NCBI GenBank assembly: GCA_017305195.1 | Contig: JAFKMU010000066.1 | Location: forward strand, 1-53,051 | Direction: 5' to 3' | DNA length: 53,051 bases | Source of the DNA: Verrucomicrobiota bacterium | GTDB lineage: Bacteria > Verrucomicrobiota > Verrucomicrobiia > Chthoniobacterales > Terrimicrobiaceae | Shown here: in pieces, positions 1-8,939 of the stretch | Layout: each line of letters begins with the position of its first letter | Position numbering within the stretch: position 1 is the first letter of the stretch | Notes under the pieces: model-generated | Told to the model about the DNA's origin: nothing | Databases searched by the model: none | Seen by the model: only the letters and a program-made list of their open reading frames with translations | Made by a program: the position numbers and the translations under genes

Positions 1-101
1 CAGAGTCCCTCTCTTCCGGGCAAATGACCTTCCAACAACTCCCAATGCCTCTCGCTGATGTCGTGACGATGATAGGCGGCTTCTTTCGATGCGGGCATCA
101 T
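1..101 (-). mobile_element. IS5-family transposase, 5' end only (runs off window)
   Basis: Reading the minus strand from the ATG at 101 gives 33 residues beginning MMPASKEAAYHRHDIS and continuing ERHWELLEGHLPGREG. This is the conserved N-terminal block of IS5-group transposases (DUF4096-type; the pattern 'D-(I/L)-(S/T)-x-x-x-W-x-x-(L)-x-x-x-L-P-G'). A purine-rich ribosome site (AAGGAAAGG) lies immediately before the start. The DDE catalytic part lies outside the window, so integrity cannot be judged. The element end should fall between 102 and 207, but no inverted repeat can be verified without the other end. Confidence 0.75.
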
Positions 102-213
102 CCTTTCCTTTTACCACTTACTCACATCTCGTGACGACACTATTTAGTTTACCTGACTTATTTTCCGCTTATCTTAATGCCATTCCACACCAACCCCTAT
201 TTTCCGGTTGGAA

Positions 214-1737
214 ATGGACGCTTGGATTTCTCGTGAGCCGACACTATCGTCAGACGGGATGAGTGTTTCTGTACGCGAGGGCAACCCGGATATCAGGATA
301 AACTGGCGTTTGGCGTTCGCCTTGGTGGTGTTCGCATATTGCGCATTCATGATCCCCCAATTGCCAGCTTTTCGAATCATCGTCGGCGATGAACCGGTGT
401 ACTTGGATCCTGCAATCAATTTGGCTGAGGGGACAGGGTTGCGAAGTTCGGCATGGTGGCAGCACCCTTCGGAAACATGGGCGGGCAATGTTCCTCTCCA
501 TGCCCTAGTTTCAGCCGGCTGGATATCTTTGGGGGCTGGGGAAGGCTATGTCGCAAACAGGCTTATGTCCTTCGCTTTTTTTGTCGTCGCTTTATGGATT
601 TTTGCGGAGACTTTTGCCAGAACATTGTCGGGAATGCGCTCTTGGCAGCCCGCCCTATTTGCGATGCTCCTGCTACTGAGCCTTTACGGTTCGGCTATTT
701 CTCAAGGAATCCGCCCAGATGCCCTCGCCATGCTAATACTTGCCGGTTGGGTATTTTTCCAGAGTTCCGACAGGCCCCTCGTACGCGTTCTTTCATCTTT
801 TATTGCTGGCTTCTTGTGCATATTGACGGGCTTTCAGGTTGCGTTGGCGCTGATGATCTATTTCGCAGCGATCGCGTTTCTTGATATCAATTTTTTCCGG
901 CGAGCCGGAGAAGCGGCAGCAGCCGGGGCAGGCTTTTTGGCAGCGCTAGTATTGCTTTATTGGTTCTATAGCCGCTGCGGGGTGTGGGACGTCTTTTGGA
1001 ATAGCACGTTTGGCATGCAGGCAAACCGTTTCGAGCAATGGCAAGGTTTGAGGGATCCTGTCTTGTGGGCCACGACCTTGGTTTGCTTGGCGGGGTTGTT
1101 TCAAGGTGGGGCTACGGCAAGGATCGCACGCGCCGGATTGACGGGTGGGATCGGACTTGCACTCATATTTTTCGCGATCATGAAATTTCCTCAGTACTAT
1201 GCGTTCTTTGCTCTTGTTCCTTCCTGCGCTGTCGCCGCGGCAATCCTGCCCCGCCTAAAGCCGGCGCCGATGAAATGGAGCTTAGGAATCTTATTAGGCT
1301 CGTCCTGCGCCATCTCATTTCCACTGGTTTGCATAATGACCTGGAACAATTGGGAGGCAAGAAGCTACTCAAGAGTCGAAACTTGGGCGCAACAGACCGT
1401 CCGGCCCAATGATGTGGCATTTGTTAATCCAAGCGCCTATTTTGCTGTTCGACCGTTGGCCGCCGATATTTTCACCAACGCCACCCTGAAAACCCTTTCG
1501 ACAGAGGAACGAAGGAAGATCAACCTAGTAATTATCTGGACCGATCGCGAGGGGCCGAACACCAGCTATGGTGAAATCATGAAATATCTGCCCGGTGATT
1601 GGCAACTCGTATCCTCATACGAAGCGACTGAAGGCCTTTCCGCAAGATGGGCGAAGTTAGCGTTTTTAAATCGGCTGTCCGCTGTTTCACCTTACCGATT
1701 TACCGCATACCGGCGCTCGGAATATCCATCTCGCTAA
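214..1737 (+). CDS. GT-C type membrane glycosyltransferase (GT39/ArnT-like)
   Basis: Integral membrane protein of about 507 residues with roughly ten hydrophobic segments and a soluble C-terminal part. After the first membrane helix comes a loop with VGDEPVYLDPA (D59, E60 from this start), the acidic pair that GT-C enzymes use to act on polyprenyl-phosphate sugars, followed further on by GIRPDALAM, another conserved GT39/PMT-type block. Such enzymes transfer a sugar from a lipid carrier on the outer face of the inner membrane; the acceptor cannot be deduced. Start: the ATG at 214 is preferred, but a TTG at 208 is in frame, and ATG 259 is a possible shorter start. The gene faces a GT-2 gene (1803-2525) that could make the lipid-linked donor. 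Confidence 0.8.
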   Translation: MDAWISREPTLSSDGMSVSVREGNPDIRINWRLAFALVVFAYCAFMIPQLPAFRIIVGDEPVYLDPAINLAEGTGLRSSAWWQHPSETWAGNVPLHALVSAGWISLGAGEGYVANRLMSFAFFVVALWIFAETFARTLSGMRSWQPALFAMLLLLSLYGSAISQGIRPDALAMLILAGWVFFQSSDRPLVRVLSSFIAGFLCILTGFQVALALMIYFAAIAFLDINFFRRAGEAAAAGAGFLAALVLLYWFYSRCGVWDVFWNSTFGMQANRFEQWQGLRDPVLWATTLVCLAGLFQGGATARIARAGLTGGIGLALIFFAIMKFPQYYAFFALVPSCAVAAAILPRLKPAPMKWSLGILLGSSCAISFPLVCIMTWNNWEARSYSRVETWAQQTVRPNDVAFVNPSAYFAVRPLAADIFTNATLKTLSTEERRKINLVIIWTDREGPNTSYGEIMKYLPGDWQLVSSYEATEGLSARWAKLAFLNRLSAVSPYRFTAYRRSEYPSR

Positions 1738-1802
1738 CGCTGGAAGTGTCGTGGACACCTCCAGCGACGCAGTCGGATTTTCCGGGACCATCCTATTTCG
1801 AC

Positions 1803-2525
1803 TCAGTTGAGCGATTTCAGCTGTCGATTGAGTTCGAAAGCGCGTTTTGCGAAGAGAAGCAAGCCTGCACTCCCTCTCCCGGCAGTTCTTTCGCGGAACC
1901 CAATTGAAATTGCCTCATGGCGCAGGCTGCGGTCTTTCTTCATCAAGACGGCCAAGGCGACGTTGGCCAGATAAAAACTGTCCGGAATCCTTGGCAGATG
2001 CCGAGCCAAAGCAGCACGGTTCATCAACCTGTAGGGGACATTTGGATCATCACACCAAGCATTGTGCAGCAGGCCCAAATTAAGCCTCAGAATGTTTGTT
2101 GCGAGACGCCGCACCCCGCCATCATCCCTGGAAGTTCTCACGCCGTACAAGATATCGGCTCCGACTCTCCTGGACCACAAGCTGGGAAAGTACCTCGGAT
2201 CGCATTGGCCGTCGGAATCGATTTGAAATATCCATTCCGCTCCTTGTCGAAGCGCTTCTCGATAGCCTGCGAGGCACGCTTGGCCATGGCCTCGGTTAGT
2301 ACAGCGCAAGACCCGGACCCTTCCTCCATGCTCTGACTCGATGCTTGCGAGGATTTCTGGCGTCCGGTCAGTGGAGCCATCGTCTACGACAAGGAGCATA
2401 GCCTCACTGCTTACGGATGCAAGTGCTGGAGCCCACTCGGAGATCGCGCCGACTATTGACTCTTCCTCGTTGAAGACAGGCATAACCACCCAAAGCCCTG
2501 AAGGATTCGTTGTTGGACTATGCAT
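1803..2525 (-). CDS. GT-2 family glycosyltransferase (polyprenyl-phosphate sugar synthase-like)
   Basis: Soluble 240-residue GT-A fold enzyme. The order of motifs is typical of DPM1/ArnC-like GT-2 proteins: VVMPVFNEEES near residue 13, LLVVDDGSTDRT at 44-55 (nucleotide binding) and QIDSDGQCDP at 101-110 (DxD-like metal site). No C-terminal membrane helices are present, unlike ArnC. The likely reaction is transfer of a hexose from a nucleotide sugar to a polyprenyl phosphate or a similar acceptor. It converges on the GT-C gene with only 65 bases between the stop codons, which fits a donor-maker and donor-user pair, but that is inferred from position only. Confidence 0.85.
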   Translation of the reverse strand: MHSPTTNPSGLWVVMPVFNEEESIVGAISEWAPALASVSSEAMLLVVDDGSTDRTPEILASIESEHGGRVRVLRCTNRGHGQACLAGYREALRQGAEWIFQIDSDGQCDPRYFPSLWSRRVGADILYGVRTSRDDGGVRRLATNILRLNLGLLHNAWCDDPNVPYRLMNRAALARHLPRIPDSFYLANVALAVLMKKDRSLRHEAISIGFRERTAGRGSAGLLLFAKRAFELNRQLKSLN

Positions 2526-2707
2526 CGGAGCGTTTTTACTCGCAGTTTTTCCGCCTGCTTAATCTCGCAGGCTTCGACCCAACGTATGCTTTACGCCTCC
2601 AGCGATGTCAATAAATTCAAAATGGTTCTCCATTCCTCCTGAGGATAAGCGTATTGTATTCCTTTGGGAAACGGATGGCAGGTGTCATAAATCAAAAATT
2701 ACCCCAC

Positions 2708-3268
2708 TCACTGACCCGCCCCCGCAAAACTCAGGCTGGCGATCAGGCGGCGGTGAATGAGGGCGGGGCGGCTTGGTTTGCCCGGTTCGGCCACCATTTG
2801 TTCGTCCGGCACGTTGGAAAGGACCAGCACCACCGGCTTCCCGATTTCCGCCGTGCCTTCGATGCCCATCGCCCGGGTCGTCGAGAAGATCGGGGCCCGG
2901 GACGTTGAGGGAGCAAAGTAGCCCTCCAGCCTCGTCACGTCGAAATCGACCGAATACCGCACCCGGCCCTCCCCCGCCCAGGCCGGACGCACCGTCAGGA
3001 CCACCCCGACCGGAAATTTCCCCTTCGGCGGAATGGGCACCTCGCGCGTGGCAGATACCGTCGCAGGCTGGCCCGGGCGCGCCTTCAGCTGGGGCGATGC
3101 CAGCACGTCCGCGCCCTTCCGCTCCGCCAGCCGCGAAAGGTCCTTCGGCAGTTCGGCCCCATTCGTAGCAAGCTCCACGAGCTGAGCATTCACCAGGATC
3201 GCCTGAGGCGCTGCGATGGCCGACGCCGTAAGCGCCGCCGCGATGACAAGGTACTGGAGGATTTTCAT
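2708..3268 (-). CDS. Secreted protein resembling an isolated secretin C-domain
   Basis: 186 residues starting at the ATG at 3268, which gives a clean signal peptide (MKILQYLVIAAALTASAIAA); an in-frame ATG 60 bases upstream would bury it. After it come AILVNAQLVEL, then VLASPQLKARPGQPATVSA, PVGVVLTVRP, a beta-strand stretch and GKPVVLVLSNVPDEQ. This order (N-domain strand, 'SxPxL...G..A', 'G..L.V.P', final G-x-(P/T)-V-V-(L/I) strand) resembles the C-terminal barrel portion of type II/III secretins (PF00263), but at a fraction of the normal length and without N0-N3 domains. It may be a small secretin-like envelope protein rather than a pore. No pilus or secretion genes adjoin it. Confidence 0.6.
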   Translation of the reverse strand: MKILQYLVIAAALTASAIAAPQAILVNAQLVELATNGAELPKDLSRLAERKGADVLASPQLKARPGQPATVSATREVPIPPKGKFPVGVVLTVRPAWAGEGRVRYSVDFDVTRLEGYFAPSTSRAPIFSTTRAMGIEGTAEIGKPVVLVLSNVPDEQMVAEPGKPSRPALIHRRLIASLSFAGAGQ

Positions 3269-3400
3269 ATGGGATATGGGTTTAGCGAGGAAAGACAGAG
3301 ATCGGAAGACTGAGGGGGCATAAATCAAAACAATCCCATCCGACGCCGGATCCGAGTCACATCATTTGATATTCGTCTCCTGATCCGCATCTCCTTTTCC

Positions 3401-3586
3401 TCAGGAAAACATGCCGAACGCAAGACGCAATCCAACATAAGCACCTACAGTCCCGAGAATAATCGCTATAGCAAGCCCGATTCGACGCACCGAAATGGGA
3501 CGGCGATCGTTTAACAGATTGAACACCAGAACCACGATGGCCATTGCGATCACCAGCCCGGCGACATGGGAATGTTGTGTGTTCAT
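3401..3586 (-). CDS. Small two-helix membrane protein
   Basis: 61 residues: a hydrophobic helix (about 8-25), a basic turn containing NDRRPISVRR, and a second helix (about 36-55). No family is recognised. It lies between two secreted-protein genes on the same strand, with no visible operon overlap and no strong ribosome site, so it is a tentative gene supported mainly by its membrane-protein composition. Confidence 0.45.
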   Translation of the reverse strand: MNTQHSHVAGLVIAMAIVVLVFNLLNDRRPISVRRIGLAIAIILGTVGAYVGLRLAFGMFS

Positions 3587-3760
3587 TGGTGATTAGTCTG
3601 TGATCGTGGGTAACAGCGGTCTGCGTGCATGTTCTTTCATTTTGATGATCCGCAAACGCTCGGCGAAGTGCGTTTCGCTCGACGTTCCCCGGCGATGAGG
3701 CCCATTCCGGGGATGGCAGACGGTCTCTTTTATGCGTTCACGAGAAGGATCGCCTGGATA

Positions 3761-6040
3761 TCAGTCGCGGCCAGCGCGGGTGCCGCCGACTAAGCAACCG
3801 GGCTTCCCGCCCCTTCGCGCAGCCGCGCATACGAGGACGATACAACCCAGGGCCGAGAGCAAGAGAGTCGATGGCTCGGGCACGGCGACCACATCGAGGT
3901 AGATCGCCTTGCCTGCCTCGTCGGCGCGCACGCTGGCCGTGAACCCCATCCACCCCCATTGATCGGAGTCCGTCTCCCAGCCATTATCGGTCAGCAGCCC
4001 TGTGTAGCGAAGCAGGAGGTAGCTTCCCTCGGAGAGGGGCATCCCGTTGGTGGTGCCGACGTACAGGCCCCCGTCGAGAGTGAGATCGCCGTCGACAGTG
4101 ATAAGCGAAGTGTCAGAGTTGAAGATGTTGGTCCAGCTTTCCGAGCCCAGTTCCAGGTCGCCGCTGATCGTCAGTTGCCCTTCCTGACCCGAGGAGTTCG
4201 CGAAGTCCAGGTATCCTTCGCCCACCCGGAGGTCGCCGACCAGCTCGGCGTCGCCGGAGCCGAAGTTCACGCTAGCCGAGGCGTATCCGGTCACGCGGAT
4301 TCCCGGGGTGGCGAGCCTTCCGCCGGAGGTGACACTGGCCATTAACCGGTTCCCGTTACCAATCTCGATTTCCCCGCCGCCTATCTCCAGGTTAGCCCCT
4401 CTTCCGCTCACGTAGATTTCCACCGTGCTATCCCTGCACTCCGCGTCAATCACCAGCCCCGCTATCGCGAGCGTCCCGCGCTCCTGCGTCTCGGGGTCCG
4501 AGAGGGAGTTGAAGCTGGATGACTCGAGCCAAAGCGTCCGTCCCGCTCCCGCTGCGAGCTTCACCGTACCCACGCGCTCCGTGAAGCCTGCGGGATTGCC
4601 GAACTCACGGACCAGCGAAACCCGGCCCCGGTAGACGGTGATAGATGCGGTATCGGAGATCCGGTCCGGCATCTCCGCCGCCCCGGATGGCCCCATTAAA
4701 GAGAGTTGCCCTATCACCTCATCGCTCCCCAGCGTCCATCCCGAGGCATGGGCCATGCTCCCGCTGATCAACATGTTTCCCTGCACGGACACCGCCCCCG
4801 CATAGCTCGCGGCGGCCCCGACGGTCGCGTTGCCGCGGAAAGCCAGCGTTCCGCTCCCGGCGATGTCTCCGGTGAGCGAGACCGAGTACAGGGGCGAGGC
4901 TGCGGTCACGGTCCCGTCATGCGAGATGAAATCCAGATTCACGCTCACGCCCATGGCTCCCGGCTCGACGAGGAGGTCCGTAAGCTGGAGCGTGCCGGTG
5001 CCGCCGAGCCCGGCATTGATCGCCGCCGAGCGCACCTCCCGGGTCCCGGAGAGTTCGGTATACGCATCGAGCCTCACATGGTCGAGCGCCGTAGCCGTGG
5101 ACAGGTCGGTAGAGGTCGTCGCCGAGACCACGCCCGACGACGCGTCGTACCCGGCGTACTCGTACCGCCCGGACTGGCTGGAGAAAAGGTACTGCCCGCT
5201 GAGGAATGCCGCGGTGTCGAGATTCCCCACCCGGAAGCCTCCGCCGCCAGAGGCGTCAAAAAGGATCGTCCCGGTCGTCCCCACATCCAGAGATGCCACG
5301 GACAAGACCGCCTGCCGGCCTCCCTGGGCCACCGCCCGGAGCGTGGAGGAACCCAGGACGTTCACCTGCCCCAGCGTCTCGACTATATCCGCGCTCGCGT
5401 TGCCCAGCAGCTCGATCGTGCCACCATCGAGCGTCACCGGCACAGAGGGGGAAATCCTTGAGGTGGCAACCGCCTCCCGGTTGTCGAGGGAAATGGTTGC
5501 AGAACTCACCCTGAGGCTGGGAGAGGTCCCTGTCGCCGCGATGATCTTGCCCCTTTCTCCAGCGAGCAGGAGCCTGCCCGTACCCTCGACAGTCACGGGG
5601 ACGCCAGCCTCCAGCGTGCCCTTCATGGAGAGATCAAATCCCGGATTTCCCGTGGCAATGTGGCATCCCGAGAAGTACGGCGCGCCGTACTCGTCCCAGG
5701 TGCGGATGTCGACCGCTACCTCCGCGCTTCCGGAGAAGCCGTACGGGACGTAAAGCCCCGCCGCCCGCACCATCTCTCCCGCCAGCGTCGCGCCATCCCC
5801 GAGTGTGATGCTCGTGAAGGTCGCTCCCGAGATGTCATTCTCAACCGGCGACGATGCGCTCCCGAGATTCAGGGACTCGTACGCGGAGGCGCTGCCCGTG
5901 GGCGCCTGCCCGGCCTGCCAGTTGCCGGGATTTGAGAGGAGCCCGTCCCCCGCCCCTCCTGTCCATATGAACTCCTGCGCCTGCGCCGACGCTGCCGAGA
6001 GGGCGATTACCGCCGCCAAGCTTCCGATATATCCCTTCAT
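3761..6040 (-). CDS. PEP-CTERM sorted protein with autotransporter-like beta repeats
   Basis: 759 residues from the ATG at 6040, which starts directly on a signal peptide (MKGYIGSLAAVIALSAASAQA); an ATG 15 bases upstream is less likely. The mature part opens with EFIWTGGAGDGLLSNPGNW, the usual start of autotransporter-associated beta-strand proteins, and continues as long Gly/Thr/Ser-rich repeats ending in SLDVGTTGTILFD-like turns. The C terminus has the exosortase signal VPEPSTLLLSALG, a hydrophobic helix and AARRGGK. About 18 residues follow the basic cluster, a longer tail than usual. The protein is probably anchored to or released from the cell envelope after cleavage by an exosortase encoded elsewhere. 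Function beyond surface display is unknown. Confidence 0.85.
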   Translation of the reverse strand: MKGYIGSLAAVIALSAASAQAQEFIWTGGAGDGLLSNPGNWQAGQAPTGSASAYESLNLGSASSPVENDISGATFTSITLGDGATLAGEMVRAAGLYVPYGFSGSAEVAVDIRTWDEYGAPYFSGCHIATGNPGFDLSMKGTLEAGVPVTVEGTGRLLLAGERGKIIAATGTSPSLRVSSATISLDNREAVATSRISPSVPVTLDGGTIELLGNASADIVETLGQVNVLGSSTLRAVAQGGRQAVLSVASLDVGTTGTILFDASGGGGFRVGNLDTAAFLSGQYLFSSQSGRYEYAGYDASSGVVSATTSTDLSTATALDHVRLDAYTELSGTREVRSAAINAGLGGTGTLQLTDLLVEPGAMGVSVNLDFISHDGTVTAASPLYSVSLTGDIAGSGTLAFRGNATVGAAASYAGAVSVQGNMLISGSMAHASGWTLGSDEVIGQLSLMGPSGAAEMPDRISDTASITVYRGRVSLVREFGNPAGFTERVGTVKLAAGAGRTLWLESSSFNSLSDPETQERGTLAIAGLVIDAECRDSTVEIYVSGRGANLEIGGGEIEIGNGNRLMASVTSGGRLATPGIRVTGYASASVNFGSGDAELVGDLRVGEGYLDFANSSGQEGQLTISGDLELGSESWTNIFNSDTSLITVDGDLTLDGGLYVGTTNGMPLSEGSYLLLRYTGLLTDNGWETDSDQWGWMGFTASVRADEAGKAIYLDVVAVPEPSTLLLSALGCIVLVCAAARRGGKPGCLVGGTRAGRD

Positions 6041-6769
6041 ATTATTCCCGGTCAAAATGTGATGGCTTCCGTCTCTGTAAGCATTCGCGCGTTCTCCTGC
6101 CTCCGCCCGGATAGCTCGCTCGCCATCCCCCGCAGCAAATCCGGCCCGTCAGGTTCCTCGCCATGCCTCCATGCCCGACCTCACTCCGCAGATCGCTTAG
6201 GGCGGCACTCATGCCTCCACGCTGTCTACTTAGACCGCACCATGCAGGCAAGAAAGTCTCACTTAAGCAAGCCGAGCCCCTGCCGCGCCCGACACGCCTC
6301 GCCTGCACAAACCCTTATCAAGGCCATCATTAGGGAGACACCCGCTCCCCTCCACCACGCTGAAAAAAGTTAACATCTCCCAGCATCCGTGCAAAAAACA
6401 CCGCCGGACTCTCCCAACCAGACGGCCGGAATCGCGAACTCCGTTCCTAAGCCCAGCGCCTACAGCAAATCCACCTCGGGAGCCCGTCGATTAACCGCAC
6501 CCCCCGCTCCCTGCCAAGCCGCCCAGCCGCCCGCAAAAGCCTCCCCATCCGCGCGCTTACGTAACCGTACGCCAATGCCCCGCGCATCCCTCCAAAGCCA
6601 AGCCCGACCGGCTCAAACCTCCTCGACCACCCTCCCGCCAGACTAGGCGTCAGCGCGGAGTCGTTCTTTTGACCTTCACAAGCCCCTCCCGCAACATCTC
6701 CCCGCACGTCATCCGATCCGTGAAAGGTCTTGCACAGCAGCCCGCGCCTTTTCCTACATTAGTCAAACG
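6041..6769. other. Non-coding stretch between divergent genes
   Basis: About 730 bases separating the minus-strand PEP-CTERM gene from the plus-strand membrane gene. Open frames here are proline/arginine-rich or lack a sensible start and look like chance frames in GC-rich DNA. It must hold the promoters of both flanking genes; no repeat, palindrome or RNA structure stood out by eye. Confidence 0.5.
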
Positions 6770-7228
6770 ATGAAGACGATCTACACAGGCTCCATGCTTC
6801 TCAACACCGCTGGCATGGTGATCCTCTTTCTTTTATGGTGGCCGCTCCGAGGCACGACCGCCCTCCGGTCCATCCCCTGGTTTCTCGGCGCCCTGGCGTT
6901 GTCATGGGCGGCATCGGCTTTGTCCGAACCCGTGGTGACCCAGTACAAGGCGGCCATCAATGCCGGGCACCTCTCCGCCGTTACCGTCGCAAACTTCGCC
7001 TTGGCAACGATCATCATCGGCTCGGTCTGGAAGTTTCTTTGCTACCTGCTCCTGTCTGCCAATGCCGCCTTCCTCCTCGATCGTATCGGCTACTCCTCGC
7101 AGATCATCACTATCCTCAAGCGGCTGTACGATTTCCACATCCTGATCGGATGTTGCCTGATCGCCACCGGCGCAGTCTCCGGCAGCCTCCTGTGGATAAT
7201 GATCAATTTCTCCCTCTGGGTGAAATAG
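6770..7228 (+). CDS. Four-helix integral membrane protein of unknown function
   Basis: 152 residues with four hydrophobic segments at about 6-24, 35-50, 76-102 and 122-148. The loop after the second helix has SEPVVTQYKAAINAGHLSA and the third loop DRIGYSSQIITILKRLYDFH. I do not recognise a family. It precedes an ATPase gene on the same strand but with a 148-base gap, so co-transcription is uncertain. Confidence 0.7.
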   Translation: MKTIYTGSMLLNTAGMVILFLLWWPLRGTTALRSIPWFLGALALSWAASALSEPVVTQYKAAINAGHLSAVTVANFALATIIIGSVWKFLCYLLLSANAAFLLDRIGYSSQIITILKRLYDFHILIGCCLIATGAVSGSLLWIMINFSLWVK

Positions 7229-7376
7229 CTGAAAAAACATCCGCCTCAACCCGCGCCTGACCCTGCGTAGCGAACGCCATCCTTCAGCAAAGCAGCCACC
7301 TCTTTCAACAAGATTGATTCCGCCGCGCTGAGGCGGCACCCTGCGGGGAGCACCGACCCCCTCCCGCATTCCCACC

Positions 7377-8138
7377 ATGATTTCCCCGCAGTTCATCAGG
7401 CAGGTGACGCTCAGGCGCGAGAAGGTCGGCTCCTTCGGCCACTATCCGTTTTCCCTCCCCGCCATCCGGTCGCTCGAGCACATCGCCCTGCACCCCGGCG
7501 TCACCTTCCTCGTCGGCGAAAACGGCTCCGGCAAATCCACCCTGCTCGAGGCCATCGCCGTCAGCCTCGGCTTCAATGCAGAGGGCGGCAGCCGGAACTT
7601 CCGCTTCTCCACCCGCAGCACGCACTCGCCCCTGCACGAGTACCTGCGCATCATCCGGGGGTGCGAGCGCCCGCGCGATGGCTTCTTTCTCCGCGCCGAG
7701 AGCTTTTACAACGTCGCCACCGAGATCGAGAAACTCGACGCCGCCCCGAGCGACTCCGCCCCGCTCCGCGATGCCTACGGCGGCCGTTCGCTGCACGAGC
7801 AGTCCCATGGCGAGTCCTTCCTCAGCCTCGTCATGCATCGCTTCCGAGGGCATGGCGTCTACATCCTCGACGAACCCGAGTCCGCCCTCTCGCCGCAGCG
7901 CCAGCTCACCGTCCTCTCGCGCATCCACGACCTCGTCCGCGAGGGCTCGCAGTTTCTCATCGCCACGCATTCCCCGATCCTCATGGCCTACCCCGACGCC
8001 TGCATCTACCAGTGCGGCGCCGACGGCATCTCGCGCATCGCCTACGAGGAGACCGAGCACTTTCAGGTCACGCGCGACTTTCTCTCCAACCCCGCCCGCA
8101 TGCTGCAAATCCTCCTCCATCGCGACGCCTCGCAGTGA
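7377..8138 (+). CDS. Small AAA/ABC-type predicted ATPase (COG3910-like)
   Basis: 253-residue single-domain ATPase of the SMC/Rad50-ABC fold. Walker A is GENGSGKST (47-55), the signature-like loop is SHGES (143-147), Walker B is VYILDEPESALSP (161-173, Glu166 catalytic) and the H-loop is IATHSP (His198). The short Q-loop to signature insert and the overall length match the stand-alone ATPases grouped in COG3910, which lack coiled coils and a nuclease domain. It should bind and hydrolyse ATP as a dimer; the partner and target are unknown. Neither neighbour looks like a nuclease or transporter partner, so it is an orphan. Confidence 0.85.
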   Translation: MISPQFIRQVTLRREKVGSFGHYPFSLPAIRSLEHIALHPGVTFLVGENGSGKSTLLEAIAVSLGFNAEGGSRNFRFSTRSTHSPLHEYLRIIRGCERPRDGFFLRAESFYNVATEIEKLDAAPSDSAPLRDAYGGRSLHEQSHGESFLSLVMHRFRGHGVYILDEPESALSPQRQLTVLSRIHDLVREGSQFLIATHSPILMAYPDACIYQCGADGISRIAYEETEHFQVTRDFLSNPARMLQILLHRDASQ

Positions 8139-8204
8139 TCCGCCGCCTCGTTCCGCCCTTCGCCGCCGCTTTGTTTTTCCCAGGGGATCGCGCAAGGGCT
8201 TTAT

Positions 8205-8549
8205 TCACTCGTACGGGATCACCCGCACGACACGACCGCTCGTACGGTCAAACACGCAACGGGGATCTTCCGAGGCAGCATGGGGTCTGGCAAAGATCCA
8301 CACCTCTTTATCAGCATCGTCCCTTACAACAATGGAAACCGGATCGCCCATGATCGCCCGCACCTCCTCGCGCGTCATGTCGATTTTGACGAGCTTAAGC
8401 TTGCGATCCACCTCAGCCAGAGACTGCTTCCCGGCCCGACCCAAAGGCCCATGCCACAGCAAAAACGACGCCACCGGCCTGACCGCCGCGATCAGCAGCA
8501 CAAATGCCGCCACCAGTACGTAGATGCGCGTGCGTCTCTGAAAAGCCAT
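8205..8549 (-). CDS. Membrane-anchored SmpA/OmlA (BamE)-like domain protein
   Basis: 114 residues: one N-terminal membrane helix (about 9-31), then a compact domain with LVKIDMTREEVRAIMGDPVSI, the pattern of BamE/SmpA and related 'MTxxEVxxxxGxP' domains, followed by KEVWIFAR and a final GRVVRVIP strand. It is probably an inner-membrane-tethered periplasmic protein. It has no lipobox, unlike true BamE, so it is called by fold only. Confidence 0.65.
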   Translation of the reverse strand: MAFQRRTRIYVLVAAFVLLIAAVRPVASFLLWHGPLGRAGKQSLAEVDRKLKLVKIDMTREEVRAIMGDPVSIVVRDDADKEVWIFARPHAASEDPRCVFDRTSGRVVRVIPYE

Positions 8550-8685
8550 AGCCAGGAGAAATCAGCGAAAAGGGGAACCCTGATTAAAACATTTTCTTTT
8601 GCTTTAGCAATCTCACTTCCTCGGACGCCTCCAGAGAGCCTTCGCCATCTCCCCAAACAACGTCGGCCACCAGGAGGTTGTTTCC

Positions 8686-8931
8686 CTAGCAGTCCTTCGC
8701 GAGATGCACCTCCAGTTCGACAAGGTCAGGCCTGTCCAGCGGCGCATCAGAGATTAACACCGAGAGCGAGAACTTTGTGAACTCACCCCCCCACGAGATT
8801 CGGAAATTCGGATATCTCTCGCCCACATCCGCTTTGAAATCCCGAAAGACAGAGAGCGAGAAGTCCGTCAGGGATGCGAAATCTCCACACATCAGAAAAT
8901 GCCGCTCAGGCCCATGGTTCACTGGAGCCAA
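8686..8931 (-). CDS. Short hypothetical protein
   Basis: 81 residues, soluble, with no recognisable domain; residues 15-60 read as mixed alpha/beta with a balanced composition (CGDFASLTDFSLSVF). It lies 8 bases after the stop of the secreted protein gene on the same strand, so it could be the second gene of a two-gene unit. The start could be the ATG at 8931 or the methionine 13 codons later. Confidence 0.45.
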   Translation of the reverse strand: MAPVNHGPERHFLMCGDFASLTDFSLSVFRDFKADVGERYPNFRISWGGEFTKFSLSVLISDAPLDRPDLVELEVHLAKDC

Positions 8932-8939
8932 TCCTCATC

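Noticed and set aside
127..250. Similar words CTCGTGACGACACTAT and CTCGTGAGCCGACACTAT at 127 and 230 as an insertion-sequence end repeat
   Set aside because: The second lies inside the glycosyltransferase reading frame and is imperfect; too weak to call a duplication or element end.
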